Shown: one piece after another, positions 43,638 to 56,196 of the stretch
Numbering within the stretch: the stretch's first letter is position 1
How the letters are laid out: each line of letters opens with the position of its first letter
Source: Vandiemenella viatica
Lineage: Eukaryota > Arthropoda > Insecta > Orthoptera > Morabidae
Direction of reading: 5' to 3'
Length of the DNA stretch: 64,000 bases
Assembly: GCA_031002005.1 (NCBI GenBank)
Contig: CM061920.1
Span: 53,918,610-53,982,609, forward strand
The notes under the pieces: generated by a model
The model's input: the letters and a program-made list of their open reading frames with translations, nothing else
Database searches by the model: none
Told to the model about the DNA's origin: nothing
Translations under genes and position numbers: made by a program

Positions 43638-43656
43638 TACACACACACACACACAC
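43638..43656. repeat. (AC)n microsatellite
   Basis: About nine AC units. Confidence 0.9.
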
Positions 43657-45313
43657 TTAGTACGGGTCTCCCTGCATTTTCACCTTCCGGGCTGGGCTTT
43701 TGACTCCCGTCTGCAACATTAAAGGTATTAACTAAACTACCTGTGTCTTGAAAATTATGTACGCTGCGACATTCAACGCAAATATTACAGCAGAAATTAA
43801 TAAAAAATAAATTTCTAGCGTCGCGCACGAAGGAACATACTTCGCTTGTTTGAATACACACAGTAAAAATCCTAGTGCTTATTTAAATAAATAAAATAGA
43901 TGCTAGTTTTTTTTCTGTTTTGTTCAACGAAACGGCCTACACGCCGCGCAAAATAATATTTCCGATAAAGTTGTGCTGCTGGATAAAGTGATAAATCCAG
44001 ATAAAATTTGAATGCATCTATTCGATTACTTCTTTTTACACGTCTCTAACTAAAAGCATCGTTTATTATTTATTTATTTTTAACCAATATCAATCACTTC
44101 AAGTTTCACTTAAATGCGCATCTATTCGTCTGCCTCACATACAAAATATTGCACTTATCTTTTTATACGTCTCGTCTTTCTGACAACTTAACGTGCAACT
44201 ATTCAACATATTGTCTTTTTGCAGGTCAGCTCTTGCCGCTTCCAGTACATATCTCTTTATTCACCTCACCTCCTCTCACATAAGGCTTCTCCTCGTCATC
44301 GGGTCCTCTATTACCCGCTTTATTCCTTGCTGTCAAGGATGCTGCAAAACAGTATTATTATTGGTAGTTATGACAATTCATTCACGTAATAAAATACATT
44401 TACATCCACAGTTCAAAGTTGGCGGGATGTGCGTCCTGGAGTCGTCACGGCAACCATCTGTAACTGATTGGATCCCATAGACGTACGTGCAAGTAGTTTC
44501 TAAACAAGTGATGAGAATTTTGCGGCAACACTTAATAGGACACCATGTGTATTCGCCGTCATCAGAAGAGGAAATGTTTGTACAGACTTTTTTTAGCACT
44601 TTCAGAGCAAAAAAACACACATTATACAAATTTGTGCTGAATACATCGTTCACTTCTTGCGTGGCAGTAAATTCGTAGTGTTGTTTCGGCTCGTCCCTTC
44701 CTTTGGCCGCTTCACTTGCAAGGTGCGCCGGCTGCCAGATGTCCGACACATCTACATAACAACCACCCAGGCGCCAGCAAGGCCATCATTACACCAGGCC
44801 CGCTTCCTCACGGCAGAGGAAGAAGGAATACACAAGGCATTTCAGCTTCTGTTCTCTCTATTTCTCACTGAAAACCCAGCCTCAGAAATGGTATTTTGGT
44901 GTGCGCGTTGAATTCGACATTTTTTTTAAATGGAGATATAACTACAAAACTAACCAATAAAGTATTTGAGGATCTTGGAAACGTGGTTTATTACCACTAT
45001 TACTCGGTGACCCAGCCGTGTCCGCTGCCCTGCGGGAGTTCTCCCCCACAGGAACTTCCTTGGTAAACTTTAACTAGGGAGGTTTCCCAGCGATGAAGTG
45101 TATACACTCATTACTGTTTTGTCCTGATCGCTGTGGTGTGTGTACGTTCTGTTGCTAGCGTTACGAATTAATTAAAGAAGGGGGAGGGACGCCAAGGTAG
45201 CCGCCAAGCTAAACGTTCCCATTCGACGGTGAATCACCGTCAAGAGAGTCTTATGTCCTGAATCCGTACGCCATGATCTAACCCAGAACTTTAGTGGACA
45301 ATCTGGTGATTAC
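43657..45313. other. No recognisable gene
   Basis: AT-rich; a 123-codon minus frame (44378-44749) with several cysteines has no recognisable motif. Confidence 0.3.
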
Positions 45314-45441
45314 GAATCGTCCACCATCACCTCTCCTATCCTGCCGGCCAGGTCCTGATGATGAAAATTTCCTTCAGCAGGACTCGACCCAAGGAACGCC
45401 GAGTCAGGGGCCGCAACGAGCTGAGCCAACGGGGCGGGCAT
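45314..45441 (-). mobile_element. SINE-B copy (tRNA-derived)
   Basis: Minus strand: CCCGTTGGCTCAGCTCGTTG (A-box region) and GGGTCGAGTCCTGCTGAAGG (B-box region), followed by AAATTTTCATCATCAGGACC. Same head as the copy at 43374. Confidence 0.55.
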
Positions 45442-45873
45442 CTTCAAACATGTTCGAACTAAAAACAGACGGCAAATTTAGACGACTCATTCGATACGGC
45501 AACAACTGCCACGGTGTTCAAGTGGAATTATGGATGATAGTTTCAGCTCCAGGAAGCACAGTATCACGAAACTGGGTGTTTCTGCGTTGCCGGCAAGTGC
45601 CGATTGAAGCCACTGACAATCGTCATAGCGTATGCTACATCACTGTCCCCCTGCGAAGCATCGAGCCGTAGAGTATCACCCCGCGATAGGCACTGGGTTT
45701 GCCAAAATAGTGACAGTATATTTGACAGCACAATTGCTTTAGTAACCAAGGCTCGAAGAGCGCACCACTGTGCGTATTTCGATCCAGTACTCTAACAGGG
45801 CCGTCTGGTGGCTCGTTTTGATTAAATTTCCAATATTTATTACATCTACTGTTATTAAACAGAATGGGTACCA

Positions 45874-45996
45874 CACCCCTACTACATCTACTACTACTGC
45901 TATTATCCCTAATATTACTACTAACATTACTACTACTACTACTACTACTACTAATATCATTGCTACTACTACTAATACTACTATTACCACCACCAA
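45874..45996. repeat. Imperfect (TAC)n microsatellite
   Basis: About 40 trinucleotide units, mostly TAC with interruptions. It makes long open frames on both strands that are not genes. It lies next to the 3' end of the R1-clade LINE. Confidence 0.9.
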
Positions 45997-46049
45997 TTGT
46001 CACAGCCGCACTTCGGTCCACTAATGTTCATTTTTCTTGGTGTTGAGTG

Positions 46050-48420
46050 CGCTCCGAAAGTAGAGTCTCCTGGAACCGGCAGCAAAGTCAGCCGCTCAGG
46101 CCATCAAGAGTTGACCTCCTGGAATACCAAGATGGCCTCAGCTGTCGATCAGAAGATGGCCTCTCTGTAGCACACTGAAGTTCCTCCAACGATTGATGTT
46201 GCTCATTGTCGTAGGATATCTTCCGTCAATCCGGTGTTGTGAAAGTCAAACTTCCAGCATCATTGTTCCCTCCTCTTCTGCTATCTGTGGCCTTTGATTT
46301 TGCTCGGCACTTTTCCTTTTTATAAATTTCTCCTTCCAAAATTTTGAGGCTAGATCAGCTGCCTCGTTCTGCAAATGCCACAAACTTTCGTCGCGCAGTA
46401 TGTCAAATATTCTCTTACCTTGCAGCCGAGCTTGTTGGTGTTCTCTCAAACTGGCTGTTATTTCACATTTCCATACCACGTGCTCCGGCGTACTTTCTTC
46501 ACCACATTCGCACCTGTTTGAATCTATAATATTTCGACTTCGGAGCCAGCTATTGTATGGCCCGTGACCTGTAATGTAGTGTACCAATCCGGGAGAGGGT
46601 TGAAGGTACTTCAACTTTAACCTCTCCTCTACGGATTGGAACATATCATATGCTCTTCGACCTGTTTTACTGTTGTTCCATTCTTGTTGCCATTCCGCCA
46701 ATAGAAGCTTCCGAATGGGCATCTCCGATGTTGCTTCGCTGCCTACAATTTCTGCTACCTAATCTTGTTTCCCTTTTCTGAGCCAGTATATGGCACCCCG
46801 TTTCCTTACTTCAAGGTCCAGTGGCCATACACCAATGGCAACGGTTAATGAATTTGTTGCCACGGTTCTGTATGCTCCTGTCAATCTTAATCGTTGGACA
46901 CGTCTGACTCGCTGTTTTAGTTTTATTTTTCTTAGGTGCTTTGCCCACACACTTGCTGAGTAGCCCACTAAAGAGGATAAAATTGCGTCATGGTAAAGAT
47001 TATTGTTTGGACTGGAACAGTAAATTTTCGTTGGCCAATATTAATGATTTTATTCATGACCGCCACTGCTCTTGCTATTGTCTTCTCTAAGTGGACTTCG
47101 AAGTTTAAACGTTCATCCAATTGAATGCCTGAGTACCTGTACACTGGGTTTCTACGAATTGATTTACCGTCGATTCTTATAGTAGGTTTTCGAGTCAGCC
47201 TTCCCTTGAGCAACATAAATGTTGTTTTATGTGGTGCTAAACACCATTGGCTGAGGCAGTTAAGTACTAGATTACTATTGTACTCAATTTCTGCTCTTGT
47301 TGCTCCTTCCACGAGTAGTAAAAGGTCATCAGCAAAAGCTATTAGACCTAGTAGTTCAGGTAATCTTTGTAATAGTTCAATCACTGGTTCCATCCCTATA
47401 TCCCAGAATATGGGACCGCAAACTGAACCTTGCGGGTATCCTTTAGTAAGGGTCTTCGTGACGAACGAGTTCTGGCATCTTAAGGAAGCAGTTCTAAATC
47501 TGCAATAGTCCCTGAGGGTGTAGAATAATCTTCTTAGACAACCAATCTCCCTCAGCCGTTCAAACAGGGCGGGCCACCATAAGTTGTCGAAAGCTCCCGA
47601 GATGTCAATAAATATGCCCACTACGTAGTTTTTTGTACTGCTACAAATTATTTCCATCGACCGGTTTATAGCATCCTCTGTCGACTTCCCGGTTCTAAAT
47701 CCATATTGACTAGGATTCATTCCCAGAACCTGTAATTGTAATTTTTTGTATAGAATCTTCTCTTGAACTTTGCCAAGCACATTCAATAAACAAATCGGCT
47801 GGTAAGATTTCGGTTGAAGAGGATCCTTGTCGTCTCCTTTCTTTAGAATTACCACATCGCTTTTCTTCCATATTCCCGGAACTCTACCCTGATACAGGCT
47901 TTCGTTCAGGAGCCTGCATAGGACGGGGGTTAATTTTATGAATAACTCCTGCAGGACCTCGGCTGGAATTCCATCCGGATCGGGAGCCTTTCCTTTTTCA
48001 TTTTGTTTATCGCGGTTATTACTTCTTCGGGTGTAATATTATTTCCTTCCTCTTGACTCCAGCAGGGCTGCCACATGTTCCTTCGTAGTGTAGCTTGTTC
48101 TACTGTTTCTTCTTCCGGGTTGTCATCAGGAAGCAAAACTTTTAATAACTCCTCCGCTGAGTCTCTCCAGTTTGTGGTTAATCGTCCATCTATTCTTTTT
48201 ACTGTGGATAGTATTGTGGGAGGCCTGATTTTACCTGCAGCTATTTTGTAAGGAATACCCTATTGATTTTTCATGAGGTTTTCCCTCATGAAGACTTCCC
48301 AGCATTTTTGATTTGTCTCACTCATCGCGTCTTTGAAAATCTGCCTCTTCTGCCTATATCATTCGAGGAGGAAACTTCTGTCTGCTGCCACCGTGCTTCG
48401 TTAATACGTTCTCCTCCACG
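46050..48420 (-). mobile_element. R1-clade LINE, 5'-truncated
   Basis: The minus strand encodes the reverse transcriptase and C-terminal zinc knuckle of an R1-type LINE, followed by about 200 bp of 3' untranslated sequence that ends near the (TAC)n tract. The endonuclease and the first open frame are missing; similarity stops near 48420. Clade assignment follows from FIDISGAFDNLWWPALF, CGPIFWDIGMEPV and the CCHC knuckle, which are usual in the R1 group. Confidence 0.8.
46246..48330 (-). pseudogene. R1-type reverse transcriptase, broken
   Basis: The central frame (47855-46968) reads ILKKGDDKDPLQPKSYQPIC, SQYGFRTGKSTEDAI, IFIDISGAFDNLWWPALFE (first Asp), KGYPQGSVCGPIFWD and LIAFADDLLLL (catalytic Asp pair), then RYSGIQLDERLNFEVHL. 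After a frameshift near 46985, GYSASVWAKHLRKIKL follows; a TAG near 46760 precedes the last frame with CECGEESTPEHVVWKC, a C-X-C-X7-H-X4-C knuckle. Upstream, MLPDDNPEEETVEQATLRR ends in a frameshift near 48000, and another TAG lies near 48262. Four lesions make it inactive although the RT motifs are complete. Confidence 0.8.
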
Positions 48421-49470
48421 TTAAGCTAAGTACAGTTTTCATCAAATAACGCTCATGTTGAAAATGATGTAATGTAGATATTTCTTAGCTTTTGTAACAA
48501 CGGTATCACTGTACAGAGAATTAAAGAAAAATCTACATCGAACGAATTTTAAATAAGAAAAATCAACTAATAATTAATATGTCGTTTTTACGAAATACAT
48601 ACTTCTCTTCTAGTTCTGGAAGCTCATTTACTCGTTGTTGCTTAGCTATGTAGAATTGTTATTAAGTAACGCACATAACCACGAAAAACATCTCCGGTCG
48701 TTGTTGGTTGAGCAGTGGAGGCGGGATGGGTGACGTCAGAGTGTGACAGACAGCGCTACATTGTGACCAAGATTGACATTTTATAGGTGTAGATTAGATG
48801 GCTGATCTCGTCGTAATGACACTAACTTTTTGAAGAACTTGTTTGATGCAGCCCTTAAAGCCGCATATAATACTGGGATGCAGGGGCGGGAGGGGATAGT
48901 GGTTGCTCCTCAACGCTCCCTGCGACCTCGTCCACCAGTGGGCGGTACCGCCGTCGTTGAGAACCGATGGCTTGAGTGAGTCCCTGATCCGAGTTGGTAA
49001 ACAGTTCTTGGAAGACCTTCTACGCGATCTTTTATCCCGCTTGTCGAGCCAACTGAGCTCTTTGCTCACCCCCGATCAATAGCAACTTTCTCGCCCACAC
49101 AACCTCTTCGAGGAGAAATTGCGTCGTGCAGTTTGCTGAAGAGAGATCGCTTACTGTCGCGGTCCCGTATTTATGTACCGGAAGTACTGCCGCATTCCAC
49201 GGAAATCCAAGTTGGAGACAGTATTAAATGTTATTAACAGTTGTTATTTGACACCTTCCGCACCCTTAAACCGATGAAGGGGTCCGATTCCAGTCAGAAA
49301 TTTCATCGAAATTAGTTCTTTAAACATTTCCAAATTTTCCTTTCAGCTTCAATGGAAAGAGTGACAACAATACTCTAAAATCAATGCTATCGTATGGAGT
49401 CTCTATCTAATCTTGGTTACATCGAAATATGTGGCACATAACAATATTCGGCAGTTGTAGGACGAGAATA
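48421..49470. other. Non-coding; one copy of the 18455-type repeat
   Basis: 48565-48685 matches the unassigned repeat of 18455-18985 (TACGAAATACATACTT, GTTGTTGCTTAGC, GTAGAATTGTTATTAAG). No gene seen. Confidence 0.4.
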
Positions 49471-49500
49471 TACAGGGTGATTCATAGGAACCTCCGGTAT
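49471..49500 (+). repeat. Isolated mariner-type end
   Basis: TATACAGGGTGATTCATAGG has the same outer bases as the left end of the 1682 element and a TA before it. No partner end is found nearby, so it is either a solo end or chance. Confidence 0.3.
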
Positions 49501-50044
49501 TTCGAGTTTTTATGGGGCAATGGTTGTGATAGTTACACCTAAATTGGTCGCATTTATAGATTCAGAATTGCTTCAAGATGCTTACAGGTGCTCGAGCTGT
49601 ATATCTTTACTGACACGACAGCCATCTATCCTGTACTGAAGTTCCGCGCCAATTGTGAAATGAAACTTGGAGAGATTGTGTATATATAGATGTTGCTGTA
49701 TCTCTCACAGCCACTGCACAGTAAATGTCCTAAACATATGAACCTCCCTGTATTGGATTTTGAGACATCAGTCAATATGGTTTTACCCCTCCAGTGTGGC
49801 TCACTGGATCGGAGAGGTACAACGAGGCTGGCCACGAGCACACGTCTCCCCCAAACTGCTGTTTCCGCAGACATCCAGGCGACTGCCGAAACAGTCTCCA
49901 ATCTCAGACTTGTTAACTACAAATTTTAGAAACAAAAAATACACTTGTCATGTAAAGAACATAATTACACATTTAGGACACTTCACTTCTTCCATTAGTA
50001 CGTAGTACGACAGTAGTTATTAAATACTTGGCATCAACAAGGGC
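49501..50044. other. No recognisable gene
   Basis: Three overlapping short frames on both strands (49626-50005) code for dissimilar peptides with no motif. Confidence 0.3.
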
Positions 50045-50945
50045 ATCATCATCATCAACAGGTTCCAGCCTCTGGCCGGGTCTGCTTCATGCACAAGCCA
50101 CTCCATTTCTTTCTTTCCTCCCACCACCTCTCTGTCACCACTTTGTTCCAGTCCTCTCCTCTCTTCCGTACACTCGTTTCAGCCATCCATCTCTTGGTCT
50201 TCTTCTGGGTCGTTTACCATGCATATTAATTTCGTGTATTTTTCTTGGGAATCTCTGAACCTCCGTTCTCTTTACATGTCCATACCATCTCAGTCTGGTC
50301 CTCTCTACCCTTTCCTGTAGGGGTTCCTCTTTTATGGTGCATCTAATCACTTCATTCCTTATTCTGTCCATTGTAGTAACTCCCATTCTACCTGTTAAAA
50401 ACTTCATTACTTGCTTGTAACCTACTGCTGTCCCGCTTTTTCACTGGCCATGTTTCAGCAGCATATGTCAACATAGGCACATAGTACGTATGATAGATTA
50501 CTGTCTTGCTTCTTTCTGGTACATCTTTATTCCATATCAGGCTTCTAACGCTCCTTAGAAACGCCTTTGCTTGTCTTCCTCTTTCACTTCTCTCGCCATC
50601 ATTTCCTCCACATTCCTCTAACACACTCCCCAAGTACTTGAACCTGTTTACCTTCTTTATTTGTTACCCTGCCATAATAATTCCTTGGGCTACCCTATTC
50701 TTTTTCCTGGTTGTTACCATGTACTCACATTTCTTTACATTAAATTTCAGGCCATATTCCTCCACACTGTCTCTCCATACTTTCAATTGCCACTGCACTT
50801 CCTCTTCATCATTTCCCCAGATCGTCCGCAAGAGCCATCACCTTCATGTTTTCCTCTCCCATCCTCACTGCCACCTTCTGTATTATATCATCCATGATTC
50901 GAATAAAGAGTAGTGGCGATAGATCACTTCCTTGTTTTAGTCCAT
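50045..50945 (-). mobile_element. LINE-D fragment (RTE-like reverse transcriptase C-terminus)
   Basis: Minus strand: LSPLLFIRIMDDII (about 50930-50890) is the RT block after the catalytic loop; a degenerate MALADD follows. Later frames read IYHTYYVPMLTYAAETWPVK and RMGVTTMDRIRNEVI, then RLRWYGHVKRTEVQRFPRKI, HGKRPRRRPRDGW and LCMKQTRPEAGTC. The last bases are GATGATGATGATG, a short repeat tail. It is 5'-truncated with several frame breaks. The order of blocks is that of an RTE-like enzyme; the protein differs from RTE-A. Confidence 0.7.
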
Positions 50946-51249
50946 TCCTTTTTTTTTTCAGCCAATCTGTTCTTCCTTCCCCTAATTGCGGCCGTAAAAA
51001 TAAACCTTCACATTCGACAGTGCCAGTTATGAATAAAACTCACCAAACTCACTGATCCTGGGGAAAGGTAACGAAGAAGAAGAACCAACACAGTTTTAAT
51101 ATTTCTATATTCTCATGTTATTGTCTTCGCAAATTGCAAAGTCTTGTTTGTGGTTGTAGTGCCTTCCAAAGCTGCAGAATAATGCTAAACAGTTGATAAA
51201 AAAATGGCGTCTCATGCAGGCATGAAAATATCGCTCTAAGCTCTGTCAC
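50946..51249. other. No recognisable feature
   Basis: Short AT-rich spacer without a gene. Confidence 0.35.
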
Positions 51250-51474
51250 GGAGCGTGGTGGATGAGCGCTAATGCTCTGGTCTCGCTTAGGGAGGACACA
51301 GCTTCGAATCTCCGTCCGGGCATCCAGATTTAGGTTTTACATGGTTTCTCCATATCTCTCCAAGCGAATGCCGAGTCGGCTCCTTTAAAAAAGCCACGCC
51401 CGAATTGCTTCCTGTTGCTTGTCGCCAGTCCTTTCCCGCTTCTAATGACCGAGACTTCGGCAAAACGTAAACCC
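51250..51474 (+). mobile_element. SINE-A copy
   Basis: Head GAGCGCTAATGCTCTGGTCT, B-box CTTCGAATCTCCGTCCGGG, then CATCCAGATTTAGGTTTTAC and the body to CGGCAAAACGTAAACCC, followed by an A run. Confidence 0.8.
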
Positions 51475-51479
51475 ACAAA

Positions 51480-51725
51480 AAAAAGTTCGAACAATTCTAG
51501 TGTCGTTCCGAAGGTGTCATAGGCAGAGAGGATTGTTTCCAGCATCCTCTTCAGTAACAACAGGTGTCAAAACAAGAAGATCTCAGGTGAGGCCAGATGA
51601 GGTGAACGAGTTGGCTACGGCACAAGGCCTCCTCGTCCTGGCCACTTCCCAGGGAGCGTCTGAATAAGATGTTCCTCCATCCTGTTGTAAGCAGATAAGC
51701 CTAGAAGTTGGCAGTGTTGCCTACG
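51480..51725 (-). pseudogene. Mariner-like transposase fragment
   Basis: Minus strand, with frame changes: QQDGGTSYSDAPWEV near 51690 (in one phase), then WPGRGGLVP, a stop, and PTRSPHLASPEIFLF. These fit 'QQDGAPPH', 'W.GRGG...WP.RSPDL.P.DFFLW' of mariner-like transposases, also seen in the 1898 remnant. No inverted ends were found. Confidence 0.5.
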
Positions 51726-53049
51726 CTAATGTTATATCGCCTGCGGACTTCGAAAAACTGCTTTGGCGCACAACTTGCGACTGAAGTCTTTCTGGACCGG
51801 TATTCCTTATGTGAGATTGGGGCTTTTAACCGTCTCCATCATCTCGAAAACATCCTGCGTAGGCTGTATAGTGTAAACTTATACAAAACCAAAAAGATTT
51901 TTATTTAAATTTTCAGAGAACACTGAATGAGTCTTTCCGGTGAATTTCCCCCATTTTTTTCTTACAAACAACATTTGCTTGCAACACTTGAATAAAATTA
52001 TCTCCATTGTGAATGCAGCGCAACATATAAATCGAACGGGACAGAAAGCGGACTTACCTTCGATCATCTCCAAATTGTTTATTATTATCGGTGTCTTAAT
52101 CGCTTTAGGGCTGGAGCGCTAGGAGATTATCGTAGTCTGTCTTAAAACGACACAGATGCTTCCGCCTTACAATGTTATGCCTTCATGTTGGTGTCAATGT
52201 CCTCTGCTCACAGAAGCGGTCGTTTGCTTCCCAAAGATAATGATCCTTCCGAGGTGGACGAGTGCTTTGAAAGAAACCGTAACTAGCTTCGCAGTCGCTG
52301 AAACGTATTCTAAATAACTCCATTTAGAGGCCACAACTGCGCGCACAAAAAGAAAGAACACTCACAGAACTGTGAACCAGCTAACGGGAGGTCATCTCCC
52401 TGCACTAAGTAATTTTGTGTTGGAACCACAGAAAATAACTTCAATTTGCCACTCTACTGTGCTTAGACGTATGTGCGGCTTGTTGACACATAAGCAAGCA
52501 GTACAGGCAAATTATTTCGAACCATTCCTAACTCAAAACATGTCCGTCCAAACAGCTTCATCTAGTCTGTTCTCAGACATTTTCATTTAAAGATGATAGA
52601 ATGTCACTAAAAATCTTACTGGCGTAGAGTATGGAATCTCATCACCTTCATCAAAAAAATTTCCACCAGAACATTTATTTTTGCAGCTTTTTCAGATCCG
52701 AATTTTTTTAAATAATCAGAGATAACTCGAAGTGCGTTTCAATCGTTTGGTCACGTTATGCGATAGCACCAGTTCAAGTCGCACCTTAGTGATCACATTC
52801 ACACCAAAATCCGTGGTTTGCTGCCAACTTGTGCGATTAGTGAGATGCTTTAACTCTAACTGGATAAGGGTCAATTTATTATGACTTTTTTTCTCAATTC
52901 TTTCATTAATGAGTTCACTAAAATTGGAATAAATGACACATCTGCCCATATGCCTTAAAATGGAAGTAACAACGTAATTTAGAATATTTCGGCAAAATTA
53001 TATGTTTGGCAATGGAAGCTTTGCTTTTCTTAAGGTCTATGACACTGTA
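51726..53049. other. No recognisable feature
   Basis: AT-rich and non-coding as far as I can see. Confidence 0.35.
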
Positions 53050-53215
53050 GGTAAGAGGGGAAGTAATTCGGCAATGGCGTTTCGAAGGAAACATCCCTTC
53101 ATTCGCCTGGAGTGATTTTGGGAAATCATGGAAAATCAAAGGCTGGACGACCCAACGGGGTTTGAACATGCGTCCTTCCGAATGCCTGCTTAATGAAGAG
53201 GCAGCTACTGGACGA
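53050..53215 (-). mobile_element. SINE-A copy, diverged
   Basis: Minus strand: GTTCAAACCCCGTTGGG B-box region, TTGATTTTCCATGATTTCCC, AATCACTCCAGGCGAATGAA and GGATGTTTCC. The 3' part is shortened. Confidence 0.65.
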
Positions 53216-54925
53216 TACATAGAATATTAATGATCTCGTTTTCATGGAACTTCAAACATGGTAGCGTAACTTTAAGTTTATGATGAAAAACGTTAAGCGT
53301 GTGGTCTACATACGCCTTTATGGTGACACTAGCAGTTACTGATTTTTCTTAATTAGTTTGTTCCTACACCAAATATTTACGCCTGGTAAGTGATAACAAT
53401 CTGTACAACATTCATAACGTTCTGTACTGTGGAACTAGCGGAATTTTTAGGTGTTAACAACAGTATAAATAAAATAAGTTACAATCGTTGTTACGAGAAT
53501 GCTATGTTCTGTTGGTTAATACGTTACAACCTTGACGATACAACACGAACTGCAGTAAATACTATCATGGTGACGACGTATTTCAAATATTAAATCATCT
53601 CTGCATATGCATTTAGAATGAAAAATGCTGTGGATAAAAAAACAATCTGATCCTGTAATCGTGTAGAGAGAGGCATGTAATTGTTCCATTCTTACTCTAC
53701 TATCCTCAAAGCTAGTCTAAAATAACGCCGTATTCTGGAAACTCATAGTAACAGCTATGTACAGGGAATATAACAAAAAAATCTGAATCTAATACGTATA
53801 GTTTTTTAGCCAGAAGAAAATGGCGGATTGAACGCATTTTTCTGGCTATTATTTTCTTCACATTGGCTTAGGTTAACATATTTTTTATTAAATAATTCTC
53901 ACAACCTTTGTTTTGTAATGACTTAACGTTGTACAAATTTCCGCTCTTCCTTGTTTCATTAAATAATCGTCTTCATAATTTACATGTACATCGATATGAT
54001 ATACATACCTTTCTTTTTGGCTCATTTCAAATTTTAATTTAATGGGAAATAATATTGAACTACTAAAAATCATAAATAGCAAACCTAACATCCTTCTTTG
54101 CTATAATAGCCACCACACCTATGGAGATAAAATACATCGGACGAACATAAATTAACAAAAAGCAGCTAATAATTAGGACGTGGATGTAAACAAACTTCAT
54201 ACTTTCGATTATGGTTAGTGTGATATTTGAAGCGTATCCAACCATTACTGCAGCGTGAACGAATAATCTAAACTCTTAGGTTGTTATAATAGCTAGATCC
54301 TCCCTGGCCGTTGCTAGCCCACGAAGGTCGTCATGGCGTGACGGACACGATGACCAACCTGCCATTTTATTAGTAATGATAACATTTCTTCGCCGAAACA
54401 AGAAGTTTTACTATGCTTGACAATAACAAAGTGGTCACGCAGATCTCATTGTCCAAAAGTGTTTGAAGAACATTTTTTGTATGGCGTGACGGTAGTAAGG
54501 TGAGTAGTTAAACCCGCATTTTCGTCCGCGAGAAGCAAAGAAGGCAGCTACCAGGATGGAACAATGTAGAGGAAAATATTTGGTGGCGAACAGCGACACT
54601 GCGAGTTTGGAGTTAGACGAAACAAGATTACACGGCGAGGGAAAATTAGTATCGGAATTGTATTCTGAAGAAGTATAAAAATTGATTTATATGAAGTTTC
54701 TAATCGAAACAGTTGTATGTTAGAGCCAATAGATAAGTGGTGTGAATGAAAGAAGATTATTTTGTTTAAGGTGAAGCTAAGACTAAATTCATTTATACAA
54801 TAAACAATCCATTTAAATCCTGAAGAACGAAGCCCGATAGCTTAATTATTTAAATTTGCTTTTAAATTGTTTTCTACTGCAGAGAAACAAGAAGCGCAAC
54901 TTAATGTGACGGTTCTTTGAGCAAA
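53216..54925. other. No recognisable feature
   Basis: AT-rich; no gene or repeat match within the window. Confidence 0.35.
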
Positions 54926-55092
54926 TACACAGACGGAAAAAAAAAATCCCAACACCAAGAAAAAATTATTGTAGAGTAATGAAATTTGGACAATGCATTT
55001 GTCAAGTTAACATGTTTAATTGATTAAATTTTCAAGATCACAGGTTAATTTAAGCTCAAGAAAATGCATTTCAAATGTGAAATACTGTTAAA

Positions 55093-55938
55093 TTAATAGC
55101 CGGTGTAACCTCCAGAATTTTGAATGCAAGCCTGCAAACGTGAATGCATTGTGTCATACAGGTTTCGAATGTCACTTTGTGGTATGGAGTTCCATGCTTG
55201 TTGTACTTGTGCTGTCAATACTGGGACGGTCAGTGCTGGCTGTGGATGATGCTGGAGTTGTCGTCCAATGATATCCCATACGTGTTCAATTGGAGACAGA
55301 TCTGGTGATCTCGCAGGCCAAGGTAACATGTCGACACTCTGTAGAGCACGTTGCGAGACAACAGCGGTATGAGGGCGAGCGTTATCCTGTTGAAAAACTC
55401 CCCCTTGAATGCTGTTCATGAATGGCAGCACTACAGGTTGAATTACCAGACTGACGTACAAATTTGCAGTCAGTGTGTTTGGTATAACCACAAGAGTGCT
55501 CCTGCTGTCATAGGAAATTGCTCCCCAGACCATGACTCCAGGTGTAGGTCCAGTGTGTCTAGGCCGCAGACAGTTTGGTTGCAGGCGTTCCCGTGGCCTC
55601 CTTCTGACCAACACTCGGCCATCACTGGCACCAAGGCAGAACCTGCTTTCATCAGAAAACACAACAGATCTCCAGTGTTGGTCAGAAGGAGGCCAGGGGA
55701 ACGCCTGCAACCAAACTGTCTGCGGCCTAGACACACTGGACCTACACCTGGAGTCATGGTCTGGGGAGCAATTTCCTATGACAGCAGGAGCACTCTTGTG
55801 GTTATACCAAACACACTGACTGCAAATTTGTACGTCAGTCTGGTAATTCAACCTGTAGTGCTGCCATTCATGAACAGCATTCAAGGGGGAGTTTTTCAAC
55901 AGGATAACGCTCGCCCTCATACCGCTGTTGTCTCGCAA
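55093..55938 (-). pseudogene. Tc1-like transposase C-terminal part with an antisense-derived start
   Basis: This 281-codon open frame crosses the palindrome centre. Its first part (to about residue 88) is the right arm read antisense and is not transposase. From the spacer on it reads WRSVVFSDESRFCLGASDGR (first catalytic Asp in SDES), then GVMVWGAISYDSRSTL, FQQDNARPHTA (second Asp) and SPDLSPIEHVWD (third acidic residue), ending QNSGGYTGY. The N-terminal helix-turn-helix DNA-binding domain is missing. I count 32 residues between the second and third catalytic residues, fewer than the 34 typical for Tc1. No activity is expected. Confidence 0.8.
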
Positions 55939-56196
55939 CGTGCTCTACAGAGTGTCGACATGTTACCTTGGCCTGCGAGATCACCAGATCTGTCTCCAAT
56001 TGAACACGTATGGGATATCATTGGACGACAACTCCAGCATCATCCACAGCCAGCACTGATCGTCCCAGTATTGACAGCACAAGTACAACAAGCATGGAAC
56101 TCCATACCACAAAGTGACATTCGAAACCTGTATGACACAATGCATTCACGTTTGCAGGCTTGCATTCAAAATTCTGGAGGTTACACCGGCTATTAA
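55351..56196 (+). pseudogene. Tc1-like transposase C-terminal part, mirror copy
   Basis: Mirror image of the minus-strand frame with the same length. Here the spacer is read in antisense, so the block with the first catalytic Asp is absent. After residue 109 the protein is transposase again: VLVRRRPGERLQPNCLRPRH, GVMVWGAISYDSR, FQQDNARPHTA, SPDLSPIEHVWD and QNSGGYTGY. The 88 residues before the spacer share sequence with the minus-strand frame only because the arms are inverted copies. Confidence 0.8.

Noticed and set aside
45739..46046. Open frames on both strands with runs of Val, Thr, Leu or Ser
   Set aside because: They are translations of the (TAC)n microsatellite.
55351..55615. The shared 88-residue N-terminus of the two palindrome frames as a new conserved protein domain
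   Set aside because: It is the antisense translation of the opposite arm's transposase; the two frames agree there only because the arms are inverted copies.
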